A stretch of 64,000 bases of DNA from Pseudomonas fluorescens (GCF_902497995.1 NZ_CABVII010000032.1:1-64000), one strand, 5' to 3'. Shown: positions 43,903 through 53,337, counted from the first letter of the stretch. Program-made: numbers and translations. Notes: a model not told the origin generated them from the letters alone.

Positions 43903-44970
43903 TCAGAGGCTGGATTTGGCAATGACCTGCAAGCTCATCTGCTCCAGCAGTTTGTTCATGTGAATGAACTGCGCGAAGCGTTTGTCCTGGGTCTGACCAT
44001 GGAAGAAACGGTAGTAGATCTGTTGCACGATGCCGGCCAGGCGAAACAGGCCGTAGGTGTAGTAGAAGTCGAAGTTGTCGATCTGGATGCCTGAGCGCTG
44101 GCCGTAGTAATCGACGAATTCGCGGCGGGTCAGCATGCCTGGCGCGTGGCTCGGTTGGCGGCGCATCGACTGCACCGGTGCCGGGTCGTCGGCTTCGATC
44201 CAGTAGGCGAGGGTGTTGCCCAGGTCCATCAACGGGTCACCGAGGGTGGTCAGTTCCCAGTCGAGCACGCCAATGATCTGCATCGGATTGTTCGGGTCGA
44301 GGATCACGTTATCGAAGCGGTAATCGTTGTGCACGATGCTCGACGTTGGGTGATCGGCCGGCATTTTGTCATTGAGCCAGGCCTTGACCGCTTGCCACTG
44401 CGGTGCGTCCGGGGTCAGGGCTTTTTCGTAGCGCTCGCTCCAGCCTTTGATCTGCCGCGCGACGTAACCTTCAGGTTTACCGAGGTCGCCCAAGCCATGG
44501 GCTTTGTAATCGACCTGATGCAGTTCGACGAACTTGTCGATAAAGCTTTTGCACAGGGCTTCGGTCTTTGCCGAATCCAGGCCCAGCTCCGGCGGCAGTT
44601 CCGCGCGCAGGATGATGCCCTTGACCCGTTCCATCACATAGAACTCGGCGCCGATCACCGATTCATCGGTGCAGTGCACATAGGCTTTGGGACAGTACGG
44701 GAAGCCGTCCCGGAGCTGATTGAGAATCCGGAACTCGCGGCCCATGTCGTGGGCAGACTTGGCCTTGTGGCCGAACGGCGGCCGACGCAGGACGAATTCC
44801 TGTTCGGGGTATTCCAGCAAGTAGGTGAGGTTGGACGCACCGCCGGGAAACTGGCTGATGGCAGGCTGGCCACTGAGGCCGGGAATACGCACCTTGAGGT
44901 ATGGATCGATCAGGCTGGCATCGAGTTCTTCGCCGGAGCGGATACGGGTGGACTGGTCAGTAAGCGCCAT
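43903..44970 (-). CDS. Aminoglycoside-phosphotransferase-like kinase
   Basis: 355 residues of the APH/choline kinase fold: GGASNLTYLLEYPEQEFVLRRPPFG (ATP-binding Lys/Arg) near 45, catalytic SIVHNDYRFDNVILDP near 215 and metal-binding IGVLDWELTTLGDPLMDLG near 243. The GDPLMDLGNTLAYW segment is typical of the subfamily linked to acyl-CoA dehydrogenases (ACAD10-like). Probably phosphorylates a small hydroxylated metabolite, possibly a hydroxyacyl-CoA; no resistance role is implied. Confidence 0.85.
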   Translation of the reverse strand: MALTDQSTRIRSGEELDASLIDPYLKVRIPGLSGQPAISQFPGGASNLTYLLEYPEQEFVLRRPPFGHKAKSAHDMGREFRILNQLRDGFPYCPKAYVHCTDESVIGAEFYVMERVKGIILRAELPPELGLDSAKTEALCKSFIDKFVELHQVDYKAHGLGDLGKPEGYVARQIKGWSERYEKALTPDAPQWQAVKAWLNDKMPADHPTSSIVHNDYRFDNVILDPNNPMQIIGVLDWELTTLGDPLMDLGNTLAYWIEADDPAPVQSMRRQPSHAPGMLTRREFVDYYGQRSGIQIDNFDFYYTYGLFRLAGIVQQIYYRFFHGQTQDKRFAQFIHMNKLLEQMSLQVIAKSSL

Positions 44971-45115
44971 GCTTATCCCTTCTGCTTATTCTGGAGGCCT
45001 GAGACTATTGGCTAATCTAATGCGCACACCCGACACCCACAACCACGAACAGCCCTTATAGGTGAGCGTGTTGCCGGGCAATCATTGGTTCTGATACAGC
45101 TGTTTGAATGACAGC

Positions 45116-46081
45116 CTATTGCACTGCCTTGGTCCGGGTTGCCGGCAGATCGATAGGAGTGAGTACCGGGTCTCCGGAGAAGAACGCCACCAGATTGCGA
45201 CCCACCAGCTCAACGGTTCCCTGGGTTGCCTCAGGAGACAAACCGGCGACGTGCGGCGTCAGGATCACGTTGGCCAACGCCTTGAATGCATCCGGCACAC
45301 GGGGTTCGGCATCGAAGACATCCAGCGCGGCACCGGCAATTCGTCGCTGTTCCAACGCGCTGATCAGATCCGCGGTGACGATGACACTGGCCCGGGCGAT
45401 GTTGACGACGAAGCCTTTGGGCCCCAAGGCATCGAGCACTTGTTTGTTGATCAGGTGTTTGGTGCCCAGGCCGCCGGGGGTGGCGACAATCAGAAAGTCC
45501 GACGCACGCGCCAGCTCGGTGGGCGTCGAGCAGAAACTGTAGGGTACGTCGCTGCGATGCTGGCGATTGTGGTAGCTCACCGTCATGTCGAAGCCGTGAG
45601 TCGCGCGTTTGGCAATGGCCATGCCGACAGCGCCGAGGCCAAGGATGCCCAGGCGTTTGCCCGCCAGGGAAGGGCGCATGATTTTTGGCCATTCGCCGCG
45701 GCGCACGGCGGCGTCGCAGCGGGGAATGTCGCGCACCAGTGCCAGGAGCATGGCCATGGCATGGTCGGCGACCGATGACGCGTTGACCCCGGCGCCGTTG
45801 GTGACCGTGATGCCCCGGTCGGACGCGGCTTGCAGGTCGACCTGTTCGTAGCCGGCGCCGATCACGCAGATAATCTTGAGATTGGGCAGGGCGGCGATTT
45901 CATCGGCATACAGCCCTAATGGACCGCGAGTCAGCACCGCATCGATCTGACCGCCCTGCCGGGTGATGGCCGCAGCGCGCTCGGCGGGCGTCGGGGCCAG
46001 AATCAGGTGGAAGCCCTGATGCTCGAGAATCGGCAGGTAATCATTGATGGTTTCAACCAGTACCAGAACGGTTGCGGGCAT
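45116..46081 (-). CDS. D-2-hydroxyacid dehydrogenase
   Basis: 321 residues: Rossmann motif LGILGLGAVGMAIAKR near 147, LIVATPGGLGTKHLI with catalytic Arg region near 215, and catalytic His in VILTPHVAGLSPEAT near 287. Fits the glyoxylate/hydroxypyruvate reductase branch. Single gene with its own promoter; no adjacent partner. Confidence 0.87.
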   Translation of the reverse strand: MPATVLVLVETINDYLPILEHQGFHLILAPTPAERAAAITRQGGQIDAVLTRGPLGLYADEIAALPNLKIICVIGAGYEQVDLQAASDRGITVTNGAGVNASSVADHAMAMLLALVRDIPRCDAAVRRGEWPKIMRPSLAGKRLGILGLGAVGMAIAKRATHGFDMTVSYHNRQHRSDVPYSFCSTPTELARASDFLIVATPGGLGTKHLINKQVLDALGPKGFVVNIARASVIVTADLISALEQRRIAGAALDVFDAEPRVPDAFKALANVILTPHVAGLSPEATQGTVELVGRNLVAFFSGDPVLTPIDLPATRTKAVQ

Positions 46082-46256
46082 TACTCTGCTCCTGTGATCG
46101 TGACGTGTCGGGCGTGAAAAACATTTTCAGGGTGCTGATTCCCAAGCGGATTGGCAATGGTCGCCAATCGCAGAGACGGTGTTTTTTAGTCTGGACCGCT
46201 TCCTGAAAGAAGCAAACTCGTGGTTCAGGGCAGACGGAGCCGATGTCACGTCACCG

Positions 46257-46286
46257 GGCAGCACACTGCAAATACAGTGTGCTGCC
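46257..46286 (-). terminator. Strong 12-bp hairpin after a secreted protein gene
   Basis: GGCAGCACACTG / CAGTGTGCTGCC with a 6-nt loop, 7 bp past the stop of the minus-strand gene at 46293. There is no T run, so termination may be factor-assisted. Confidence 0.55.
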
Positions 46287-46292
46287 GCAGCG

Positions 46293-46730
46293 TCACTGGG
46301 CAGTTCGCTGCTTTAGTACTCTGTCTCGTTCCGCCAGTGCAATCGCTTTGGCATCATAGGTCGGATAGAACTCGGTCCTGAAACTTCCCCATGCTGTTCT
46401 TTCAAATGCAAGATTTACTTCTACCAGGCGGGAGGCCGGGAAACGCAATGTGACGATTTGGCCGATACCCATCACGGTATTCCAACTGACGACCTCTACC
46501 CCCTCAGGTGGAAAGGCCTCGTAGTATCCTTGCTTTTCAAGTTGGGTCTTCAGTTCAGGCAAAGATCGTGATTGATCGTGCTTTAAAAAGACGGTCAGCA
46601 TGATGGCGTTATCTGGCGTGGCAACGGCATTTTTTGCGGGGGAGGGCGTAGTGGATTGCGCGTTGGCAACGGAGAAAGCCGAGGAGATGAGTAGCGTAGA
46701 TACCAGTAATGTTTTGAGAGTTTTTTGCAT
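46293..46730 (-). CDS. Secreted hypothetical protein, 145 residues
   Basis: Signal peptide ending VANA near residue 24, then a Ser/Thr/Pro-rich linker and a compact domain (NAIMLTVFLKHDQSRSLPELKTQLEKQGYYEAFPPEGVEVVSWN). The ordering of strand and helix with the MGIGQIVTLRFPASRLVEVNLAFE segment suggests an alpha/beta sandwich. I recognise no family. Lower GC than the flanks. Next to the frameshifted secreted gene, with which it may have arrived. Confidence 0.7.
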   Translation of the reverse strand: MQKTLKTLLVSTLLISSAFSVANAQSTTPSPAKNAVATPDNAIMLTVFLKHDQSRSLPELKTQLEKQGYYEAFPPEGVEVVSWNTVMGIGQIVTLRFPASRLVEVNLAFERTAWGSFRTEFYPTYDAKAIALAERDRVLKQRTAQ

Positions 46731-46832
46731 GTGGAATCTCCCTGTTTTTATAGGTAGTAAGGTGTGTTTGAAGCGACCGCGTTATATTGGCATCATGAAT
46801 GGAATCGTTAGGTGCTGCAGGGCTGAACGGTT

Positions 46833-47352
46833 TCAGTGGATATCGGTATCTGGCTTGATGGCGGATTTTGTAACTACTGCTCCGGTGTAGGGAGCATGAA
46901 CGACATAGATGCGTACCGGCGGGTTATTCTCTTTCATGTCACGGGGCACTTCGCGAGAATAGGTGAACTCATTGGTGTTCAACGTTTCCAATCGTCTGGT
47001 GATGGCTTTGGTTGGTCCGACATCGGGCACTAAAACGTGGGTTTTTTTATCGCCCGTGACAAAAAAATAACCGCCACCTCCATTGTTGTATTTTGATTCT
47101 CCCGTGTCGGTGTAAAAGAACTCATAGCGATTGCGTTCGGGGTCCCATGTCGATATTCCGACCACCCCGGGATAATTCTCTTTTACATCCGTTTGTGGAT
47201 CGCCCTCTATAGACCTTGGTGGTCAGCCACCGAGGAGAGGAGGCCATGTCCCGAATATCGGCAGTGGCAGGGGCTTGTTGCGCGAAGCTGCTGAGCGGGC
47301 ACAACAATGCCGCGGCAAACAGGAGTGTAGACGTAATATTATTTTTTTGCAT
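46833..47352 (-). pseudogene. Frameshifted secreted protein, DUF4822-like
   Basis: Two minus-strand frames together make one protein of about 170 residues. The first (from 47352) gives a signal peptide MQKNNITSTLLFAAALLCPL and then SSPRWLTTKVYR. The second continues after a +1 shift near 47205-47212 as EGDPQTDVKENYPGVVGIST and then YEFFYTDTGESKYNN and GYFFVTGDKKTHVLVPDVG to stop 46833. Removing one base at TCTATAGAGG restores a single frame. The domain reminds me of DUF4822 but I am not certain. A real loss-of-function mutation or a sequencing error are both possible. Confidence 0.65.
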
Positions 47353-47614
47353 ACGGATAACTCCATGGTTGATGGGGGAGTCGCGCGCTATTAATCATTC
47401 CGATTCAATGCTTGAAAAATATAATCTGGAAATGTGGGTTGTTCAATGGTGGGTAGTTGCTTGTAACAATTCAGGCTTCTAGTGTTTAAGAAACAGTTTG
47501 TCGTACTTGTTTATCGATGTGTTGTCTGTAGGAGTTTTCCTGTGTGTAAGTATTGCAAGAGCAGTATCGTTTTTTCAGTGACCACTCCTGTCAGCTAAAA
47601 CAGGCAAGCGCAGA

Positions 47615-47998
47615 TCAGATGGCGTACTGGGCAACTCCGTTGCCGAACGACCAGTTCTCTTTTTTCACTTCTACCAGATTGATGAACACATCTTCCAGTC
47701 GAACCGCCAGTTGCGCATGCAAACTGTCAACGATGGTTTTATAGAGCAGCTTTTTCTGTTCGACGGTGCGACCTTCGCTCAGCGTGATTTGAATCACCAC
47801 CAGGTTGTCGGTGCGGTTGATACCCAGGTACCCGGGATCGAAGATGAAATGCTGTTCATCGTGCTCGGCGAGAATCTGGAAATTATCGTTCTCCGGCACG
47901 CCAATGGCGCTGTGCATGGCGGCGTAGATCAATTGCCCGACACGTTTGGCGTAACCGGGGTCTTGATGCTTCCTGATGTCGACGCGAACGAGTGGCAT
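47615..47998 (-). CDS. Tautomerase family protein
   Basis: 127 residues beginning MPLVRVDIRKH, so that after removal of Met the catalytic amino-terminal Pro1 is exposed, as in 4-oxalocrotonate tautomerase/MIF enzymes. Length and the pattern NLVVIQITLSEGRTVEQKKLLYKTI with two beta-alpha-beta units fit Tautomerase_2. The frame extends 15 bp upstream but that would mask Pro1. Substrate unknown; stands alone. Confidence 0.83.
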   Translation of the reverse strand: MPLVRVDIRKHQDPGYAKRVGQLIYAAMHSAIGVPENDNFQILAEHDEQHFIFDPGYLGINRTDNLVVIQITLSEGRTVEQKKLLYKTIVDSLHAQLAVRLEDVFINLVEVKKENWSFGNGVAQYAI

Positions 47999-48124
47999 GG
48001 CATGACTCCACAAGTGAGGGCCGCGGGAGGACAGCTGAGTTGAACATACATCAGGTTGAAAACCTGGCCAATGGGTTGTTTAAGCAACCTGTTTTATTCG
48101 GACGCAAGGGGGCCATCGATCTGG

Positions 48125-48213
48125 TTGGGAGCGAGCCTGCTCACGAAAGCAGTGGGACAGGCGCAATCCGCTGAATGTGCCGCCGCCTTCGCGAGCAGGC
48201 TCGCACACAGGGG
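48125..48213. repeat. REP doublet, degenerate
   Basis: Inverted GGGAGCGAGCCTGCTCACG / CGCGAGCAGGCTCGCACAC units, somewhat diverged from class A. Confidence 0.75.
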
Positions 48214-48292
48214 TACATCTGCGTCTGTCATCCGATCCGCACCACCGCTCCTCAGCTAAGTCTTTGCTTCTGTTCATTAATCCCGGACAATC

Positions 48293-48331
48293 GCGCCCCT
48301 GTTTCGGTCAGGGCGCTGCCTGTCGGTTTTT
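48293..48331 (+). terminator. Leader hairpin with T run
   Basis: GCGCCCCTG / CAGGGCGC arms (one bulged base), then TGCCTGTCGG, then T6 and CCGAC, which can also pair with GTCGG. It has the form of an attenuator 50-90 bp upstream of the permease start. Confidence 0.4.
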
Positions 48332-48384
48332 TCCGACTCGTCCTGACCGGGTAGCAAATGACCGGAATGCGGAGATCCCACCGG

Positions 48385-49665
48385 ATGAATGATCAGGCCA
48401 ATAGCGTCGACGAACGCTATGTAGCGGCGACACCAGCAAGCCTTACCCGCTGGAATCGCCATGACACCACCTGGATGCTGGGCCTGTTTGGCACAGCTAT
48501 CGGGGCTGGCACGCTGTTTTTGCCGATCAATGCAGGTCTGGGCGGCTTCTGGCCGTTGCTGATCCTGGCAGTGTTGGCGTTCCCTATGACGTTTTACGCA
48601 CACCGTGGCCTGACCCGTTTTGTACTGTCCGGACGCGAAGGCGCGGACATCACCGAAGTGGTGGAAGAGCACTTCGGGATCAAGGCCGGCGCGCTGATCA
48701 CCTTGCTCTACTTCTTTGCGATCTTCCCGATCCTGCTGATCTACAGTGTGGCCCTGACCAACACCGTGGGCAGTTTTCTCGAGCATCAACTGCACATAAT
48801 GCCGCCACCGCGCGCCGTATTGTCGCTGGTGCTGATCCTTGGCCTGCTGGCCGTGGTGCGTTGCGGCGAGCAAGCGATCATCAAGGCCATGAGCCTGATG
48901 GTCTATCCGTTCATCGTGGCCCTGCTGTTTCTCGCGGTGTTCCTGATTCCGCACTGGAACGGCGGCATCCTGGCCACCGCGTCCACGCTGCCTGAACCTT
49001 CGGCGTTGTTGCACACCTTGTGGCTGGCGATTCCGGTGATGGTGTTTTCGTTCAACCACTCGCCGATCATCTCGGCGTTTGCGGTGGACCAGAAACGTCG
49101 TTACGGCGATCACGCCCAGGAGCGCAGTTCGCAGATCCTGTCCCGGGCCCACGCCTTGATGGTGGTGATGGTGCTGTTTTTCGTGTTCAGCTGCGTGCTG
49201 ACCCTGTCGCCGGCGCAACTGGCCGAGGCCAAGGCGCAGAACCTGTCGATCCTGTCGTACCTGGCTAACCACTTCAGCAATCCGACCATCGCCTTTGCGG
49301 CGCCGTTGATTGCGTTCGTGGCGATTTCCAAGTCGTTCCTCGGCCACTACATTGGTGCCAGCGAAGGCTTGAAGGGGCTGATCGTCAAGAGCGGCAAGCG
49401 TCCGGCGCCGAAGACGCTGGATCGCATGACCGCGGCCTTCATGTTGGTAGTGTGCTGGATTGTTGCCACCCTGAATCCGAGCATTCTCGGGATGATCGAA
49501 ACCCTGGGTGGTCCGGTCATTGCGGCGATTCTGTTTTTGATGCCGATGTACGCGATCCGCAAGGTGCCGGCGATGGCGCGCTATCGTGGTCAAGCCTCTA
49601 ATGTCTTCGTGACGGCGGTAGGCCTGGTGGCGATTTCGGCGTTGATCTATTCCCTGAGTGCTTGA
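48385..49665 (+). CDS. HAAAP-family amino acid permease, SdaC-like
   Basis: 426-residue transporter with eleven hydrophobic helices from ATG 48385 (GGAG upstream). GLFGTAIGAGTLFLPINAGLGGFWPLLIL near residue 35 and SFNHSPIISAFAVDQKRRYG near 225 are typical of the hydroxy/aromatic amino acid permease family, closest in feel to serine/threonine transporters. Not beside a serine dehydratase gene, so the substrate is inferred. Ends at the strong shared terminator with acnB. Confidence 0.85.
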   Translation: MNDQANSVDERYVAATPASLTRWNRHDTTWMLGLFGTAIGAGTLFLPINAGLGGFWPLLILAVLAFPMTFYAHRGLTRFVLSGREGADITEVVEEHFGIKAGALITLLYFFAIFPILLIYSVALTNTVGSFLEHQLHIMPPPRAVLSLVLILGLLAVVRCGEQAIIKAMSLMVYPFIVALLFLAVFLIPHWNGGILATASTLPEPSALLHTLWLAIPVMVFSFNHSPIISAFAVDQKRRYGDHAQERSSQILSRAHALMVVMVLFFVFSCVLTLSPAQLAEAKAQNLSILSYLANHFSNPTIAFAAPLIAFVAISKSFLGHYIGASEGLKGLIVKSGKRPAPKTLDRMTAAFMLVVCWIVATLNPSILGMIETLGGPVIAAILFLMPMYAIRKVPAMARYRGQASNVFVTAVGLVAISALIYSLSA

Positions 49666-49690
49666 GAGACCTTCCAGCACGCTGAATACC

Positions 49691-49785
49691 CCCGTAGGAG
49701 CGAGGCTTGCCCGCGAAGAACGATAACGCGGTCCAGCAGTTTATCCGCGTGATGACCTTCGCGGGCAAGCCTCGCTCCTACAAGG
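49691..49785. repeat. REP doublet, class B
   Basis: Inverted class B units between the permease stop and the bidirectional terminator. Confidence 0.85.
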
Positions 49786-49801
49786 GCTCGGGTACAGGCA
49801 T

Positions 49802-49840
49802 AAAAAAACGCCGCACATCTCACGATGGGCGGCGTTTTTT
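49802..49840. terminator. Bidirectional rho-independent terminator
   Basis: AAAAAACGCCGC and GCGGCGTTTTTT arms around a 14-nt loop: GC stem with A run on one side and T run on the other. Serves both the HAAAP permease (plus) and acnB (minus). Confidence 0.9.
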
Positions 49841-49854
49841 ATTGCGTTGCAGCC

Positions 49855-52455
49855 TTAGGCTTGAACGACCGGGATGTTGGCGTTCGCAGCCGCTTCACGG
49901 AACTCGGCGATCTGGTCGAAGGACAGGTAGCGGTAGACATCGGCCGCCATGCTGTCGATCTTGCCCGCGTATTCCATGTACTCCTCGACGGTCGGCAGGC
50001 GACCCAGGATGGAAGCCACGGATGCCAGCTCGGCCGAAGCCAGGTAGACGTTCGCGCCGTCACCCAGACGGTTAGGGAAGTTACGGGTCGACGTCGACAC
50101 AACAGTCGAGTTCGGCTCAACACGTGCCTGGTTACCCATGCACAGCGAGCAACCCGGCATTTCCATGCGAGCGCCAGCCTTGCCGTAGATGCCGTAGTAG
50201 CCTTCTTCGGTCAACTGGTGGGCGTCCATCTTGGTCGGCGGCGACAGCCACAGACGGGTTGGCAGCTGACCCTTGACCTGTTCCAGCAACTTGCCGGCCG
50301 CGCGGAAGTGACCGATGTTGGTCATGCACGAACCGATGAACACTTCGTCGATCTTCTCGCCAGCAACGCTGGACAGCAGACGGGCGTCGTCCGGGTCGTT
50401 CGGCGCGCAGAGCACAGGCTCCTTGATGTCGGCCAGGTCGATTTCGATGACTTCAGCGTATTCGGCGTCAGCGTCGGCAACCATCAACTCTGGGTTGGCG
50501 ATCCAGGCTTCCATCGCTTGAGCACGACGTTCCAGAGTACGTGCATCGCCGTAGCCTTCGCCGATCATCCAGCGCAGCAGGGTGATGTTGGAGCTCAGGT
50601 ACTCGGTGATCGACTCTTTCGACAGCTTGATGGTGCAACCGGCAGCCGAACGTTCGGCCGAGGCGTCGGACAGCTCGAAAGCCTGCTCGATGCTCAGGTT
50701 GTCCAGGCCTTCGATTTCCAGGATGCGGCCGGAGAAGGCGTTCTTCTTGCCTTTCTTCTCGACGGTCAGCAGGCCAGCCTGAATCGCGAAGTAAGGAATG
50801 GCGTGAACCAGGTCACGCAGGGTAACGCCCGGTTGCATCTTGCCTTTGAAGCGCACCAGGATCGATTCCGGCATGTCCAGCGGCATCACGCCGGTGGCAG
50901 CAGCGAACGCAACCAGGCCCGAACCGGCCGGGAACGAAATGCCCATCGGGAAACGGGTGTGGGAGTCACCACCGGTGCCGACGGTGTCCGGCAGCAGCAT
51001 GCGGTTCAGCCAGCTGTGGATGATGCCGTCGCCCGGACGCAGGGAAACGCCGCCGCGGGTCATCATGAAGTCTGGCAGGGTGTGGTGGGTGGTCACGTCG
51101 ATCGGCTTTGGATAAGCCGCGGTGTGGCAGAACGACTGCATCACCAGATCGGCCGAGAAGCCCAGGCACGCCAGGTCTTTCAGTTCGTCGCGGGTCATGG
51201 GACCGGTGGTGTCCTGGGAACCGACGGTGGTCATCTTCGGTTCGCAGTAGGTGCCTGGACGCACACCGGCTACGCCGCACGCCTTGCCGACCATTTTTTG
51301 CGCCAGGGTGAAACCCTTGGTGCTTTCGATCGGGGCATCCGGTTTCTTGAACAGGTCGAACGCTGGCAGGCCCAGTTCGGCGCGAGCCTTGTCGGTCAGG
51401 CCACGGCCGATGATCAGCGGAATACGACCGCCGGCACGGACTTCGTCCAACAGCACCGGGGTCTTCATTTCGAAGGTGGTCAGGACTTCGTCGGTGCCGT
51501 GCTTGCAGACTTTGCCAGCATGCGGGTACAGGTCGATGACATCGCCCATGTTCATGTTGGTGACGTCGAATTCGATCGGCAGGGCGCCGGCATCTTCCAT
51601 GGTGTTGTAGAAGATCGGAGCGATCTTGCTGCCGAAGCAGAAGCCGCCGGCACGCTTGTTCGGCACGTAGGGAACGTCGTCGCCGAAGAACCACAGCACC
51701 GAGTTGGTGGCCGATTTACGCGAAGAACCGGTACCGACCACGTCGCCAACGTAGGCGATCGGGAAGCCGGAGTTGCGCATTTCTTCGATCTGCTTCATCG
51801 GACCGATGGAGCCTTGTACGTCCGGCACAATGCCTTCGCGGGCCATTTTCAGCATGGCCAGGGCGTGCAGCGGGATGTCCGGGCGGGACCAGGCATCCGG
51901 GGCAGGGGACAGGTCGTCGGTGTTGGTTTCGCCGGTGACCTTGAACACCCGCAGGCTGATCTTGTCGGCCAGTACAGGGCGGTTCTTGAACCACTCGCCG
52001 TCAGCCCAGGATTGCAGTACGCCTTTGGCGTGAACGTTGCCGTTCTTGGCTTTTTCCGCCACGTCGTGGAACGCGTCGAACATCAGCAGGGTGTGCTTGA
52101 GTTCTTCGGCCGCCACTGGCGCCAGTTCGGCGTCGTCCAGCAGGTTGACCAGGGTCACGATGTTGTAGCCGCCCTGCATGGTGCCGAGCAGTTCAACAGC
52201 GCGTTTCTTGTCGATCAGAGGGGATTGGGCTTCGCCTTTGGCGATGGCGGAGAGGAAGCCGGCCTTTACATAGGCAGCTTCGTCCACTCCAGGCGGAACG
52301 CGATTGGTGATCAGGTCAACGAGGAAAGCTTCTTCGCCAGCCGGGGGATTCTTCAGCAGCTCGACCAGGCCTGCAGTTTGTTCGGCGTTAAGCGGCTGGG
52401 GAACGATACCCAGTGCTGCGCGCTCTTCGATATGTTTGCGGTAGGCTTCAAGCAC
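49855..52455 (-). CDS. acnB: Aconitate hydratase B
   Basis: 866 residues from GTG 52455 (GTG gives VLEAYRKHIEERAALGIVPQ, with GAGGG upstream; the frame runs 48 bp further but into non-conserved sequence). HEAT-like N-terminal domain, then swivel and catalytic domains. Cluster cysteines appear in GSCMTNIGHFRAAGK and CSLCMGNQARV. Isomerises citrate to isocitrate in the TCA cycle and also handles 2-methylaconitate. A 140-bp nested inverted repeat lies upstream in its probable leader region. Confidence 0.95.
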   Translation of the reverse strand: MLEAYRKHIEERAALGIVPQPLNAEQTAGLVELLKNPPAGEEAFLVDLITNRVPPGVDEAAYVKAGFLSAIAKGEAQSPLIDKKRAVELLGTMQGGYNIVTLVNLLDDAELAPVAAEELKHTLLMFDAFHDVAEKAKNGNVHAKGVLQSWADGEWFKNRPVLADKISLRVFKVTGETNTDDLSPAPDAWSRPDIPLHALAMLKMAREGIVPDVQGSIGPMKQIEEMRNSGFPIAYVGDVVGTGSSRKSATNSVLWFFGDDVPYVPNKRAGGFCFGSKIAPIFYNTMEDAGALPIEFDVTNMNMGDVIDLYPHAGKVCKHGTDEVLTTFEMKTPVLLDEVRAGGRIPLIIGRGLTDKARAELGLPAFDLFKKPDAPIESTKGFTLAQKMVGKACGVAGVRPGTYCEPKMTTVGSQDTTGPMTRDELKDLACLGFSADLVMQSFCHTAAYPKPIDVTTHHTLPDFMMTRGGVSLRPGDGIIHSWLNRMLLPDTVGTGGDSHTRFPMGISFPAGSGLVAFAAATGVMPLDMPESILVRFKGKMQPGVTLRDLVHAIPYFAIQAGLLTVEKKGKKNAFSGRILEIEGLDNLSIEQAFELSDASAERSAAGCTIKLSKESITEYLSSNITLLRWMIGEGYGDARTLERRAQAMEAWIANPELMVADADAEYAEVIEIDLADIKEPVLCAPNDPDDARLLSSVAGEKIDEVFIGSCMTNIGHFRAAGKLLEQVKGQLPTRLWLSPPTKMDAHQLTEEGYYGIYGKAGARMEMPGCSLCMGNQARVEPNSTVVSTSTRNFPNRLGDGANVYLASAELASVASILGRLPTVEEYMEYAGKIDSMAADVYRYLSFDQIAEFREAAANANIPVVQA

Positions 52456-52858
52456 AGTTATTACCCTCATCAGTGGTCCCATCTGGGTGTCCGGGACGCT
52501 CATCCCGAAATGGCCGTACTCATGCGCTGCGTGGCGTTGTGGGCCACTTAGCCAGAATTACAGACCATTCCTTACAGAAGCTGCTTTCAAAGTTTTACGC
52601 CTGCAGAACGGGAGCTGATGAGGGTTGGCGTTGGGCTTTTCCCCGCTGGAAAAACCCTTCGCCAACACCGCTCTGAAGGAACGACTGTGCTCGTGACGCT
52701 TTGAAAACAGCTTCTAACGGACATTGGCGCCTTAAAAGGCTGGCTGATTCTACGGGAAAAAAAAATTAAAGGTAAGTTAGGGCCTGAATTTTGAGGGGTG
52801 ATGAATGTTAGACAAAGGGCTAACATGCCCACCTGTTCTGCTTTCCCGTGTTCTCCCT
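52456..52858. other. acnB upstream region
   Basis: 403 bp between divergent acnB and the DUF1289 gene. No convincing ORF. Contains a 140-bp element with nested inverted repeats (52576-52715) and an AT-rich stretch near 52760-52780 that may hold the plus-strand promoter. Confidence 0.55.
52576..52715. repeat. 140-bp nested inverted-repeat element
   Basis: Outer arms AGAAGCTGCTTTCAAAG (52576-52592) and CTTTGAAAACAGCTTCT (52699-52715), 16 of 17 paired; inner stem GTTGGCG/CGCCAAC (52624-52630, 52660-52666) around GGGCTTTTCC/GGAAAAACCC with a 5-nt loop. Could be a MITE or a structured acnB leader or sRNA. Confidence 0.6.
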
Positions 52859-53329
52859 ATGCCCAATCAGACCATCAAGACCCCCTGCGTCGGCCTTTGC
52901 TCCACTGTTTACGGTGATCTGGTGTGCCGTGGCTGCAAGCGTTTCCACCATGAAGTGATCAACTGGAATGGTTACAACGAGCAAGAAAAACGCGCGGTGT
53001 GGCTGCGGCTCGAGCAGTTGCTGTCCCAGGTGATGGCCAGCAAGCTGGAGGTTTTCGATCCCCAGCGCCTGCGATTGCAGCTGGAGCAGCGCAAGATCCG
53101 TTTTGTGCCGCACCAGTCGGAGTATTGCTGGGCTTATCAGTTGATTGCCCGGGGCGCGCGGGTGATCAACAATCTGGAAGCCTACGGGATGGTGCTGATG
53201 CCGGAGTTTCGCGACTGGAACCTGCCGGAGCTGCGTGATGCCATTGATCGGGAGTTCTTTTTGCTCTCCGAGGCGCATTACCAGCGCTACATCGCACCGG
53301 GGTTCCTCAGGGACGCGTTCGGCGGCTAA
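52859..53329 (+). CDS. DUF1289 family protein
   Basis: 156 residues. N-terminal DUF1289 region with four cysteines (PCVGLCSTVYGDLVCRGCKRF, then NWNGYNEQEKRAVWLRLEQLL), probably a small metal or Fe-S site, followed by a longer C-terminal part with an RFVPHQSEYCWAYQLIARGARVI segment. Short relatives are often fused to or beside reductases. Start ATG 52859 matches the family; an upstream ATG at 52805 is in frame but less likely. Function unknown. Confidence 0.78.
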   Translation: MPNQTIKTPCVGLCSTVYGDLVCRGCKRFHHEVINWNGYNEQEKRAVWLRLEQLLSQVMASKLEVFDPQRLRLQLEQRKIRFVPHQSEYCWAYQLIARGARVINNLEAYGMVLMPEFRDWNLPELRDAIDREFFLLSEAHYQRYIAPGFLRDAFGG

Positions 53330-53337
53330 ACCTTAGA

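Larger units (their letters stand above)
47999..48384. other. Gap upstream of the HAAAP permease
   Basis: 386 bp with no ORF. It holds a degenerate REP doublet (48125-48213) and, nearer the permease, a hairpin followed by T6 (48293-48331) that may be a transcriptional attenuator. Confidence 0.55.

Noticed and set aside
49825..52551. 908-residue plus-strand open frame
   Set aside because: Entirely antisense to acnB, whose conserved motifs are on the other strand; a GC-driven shadow.
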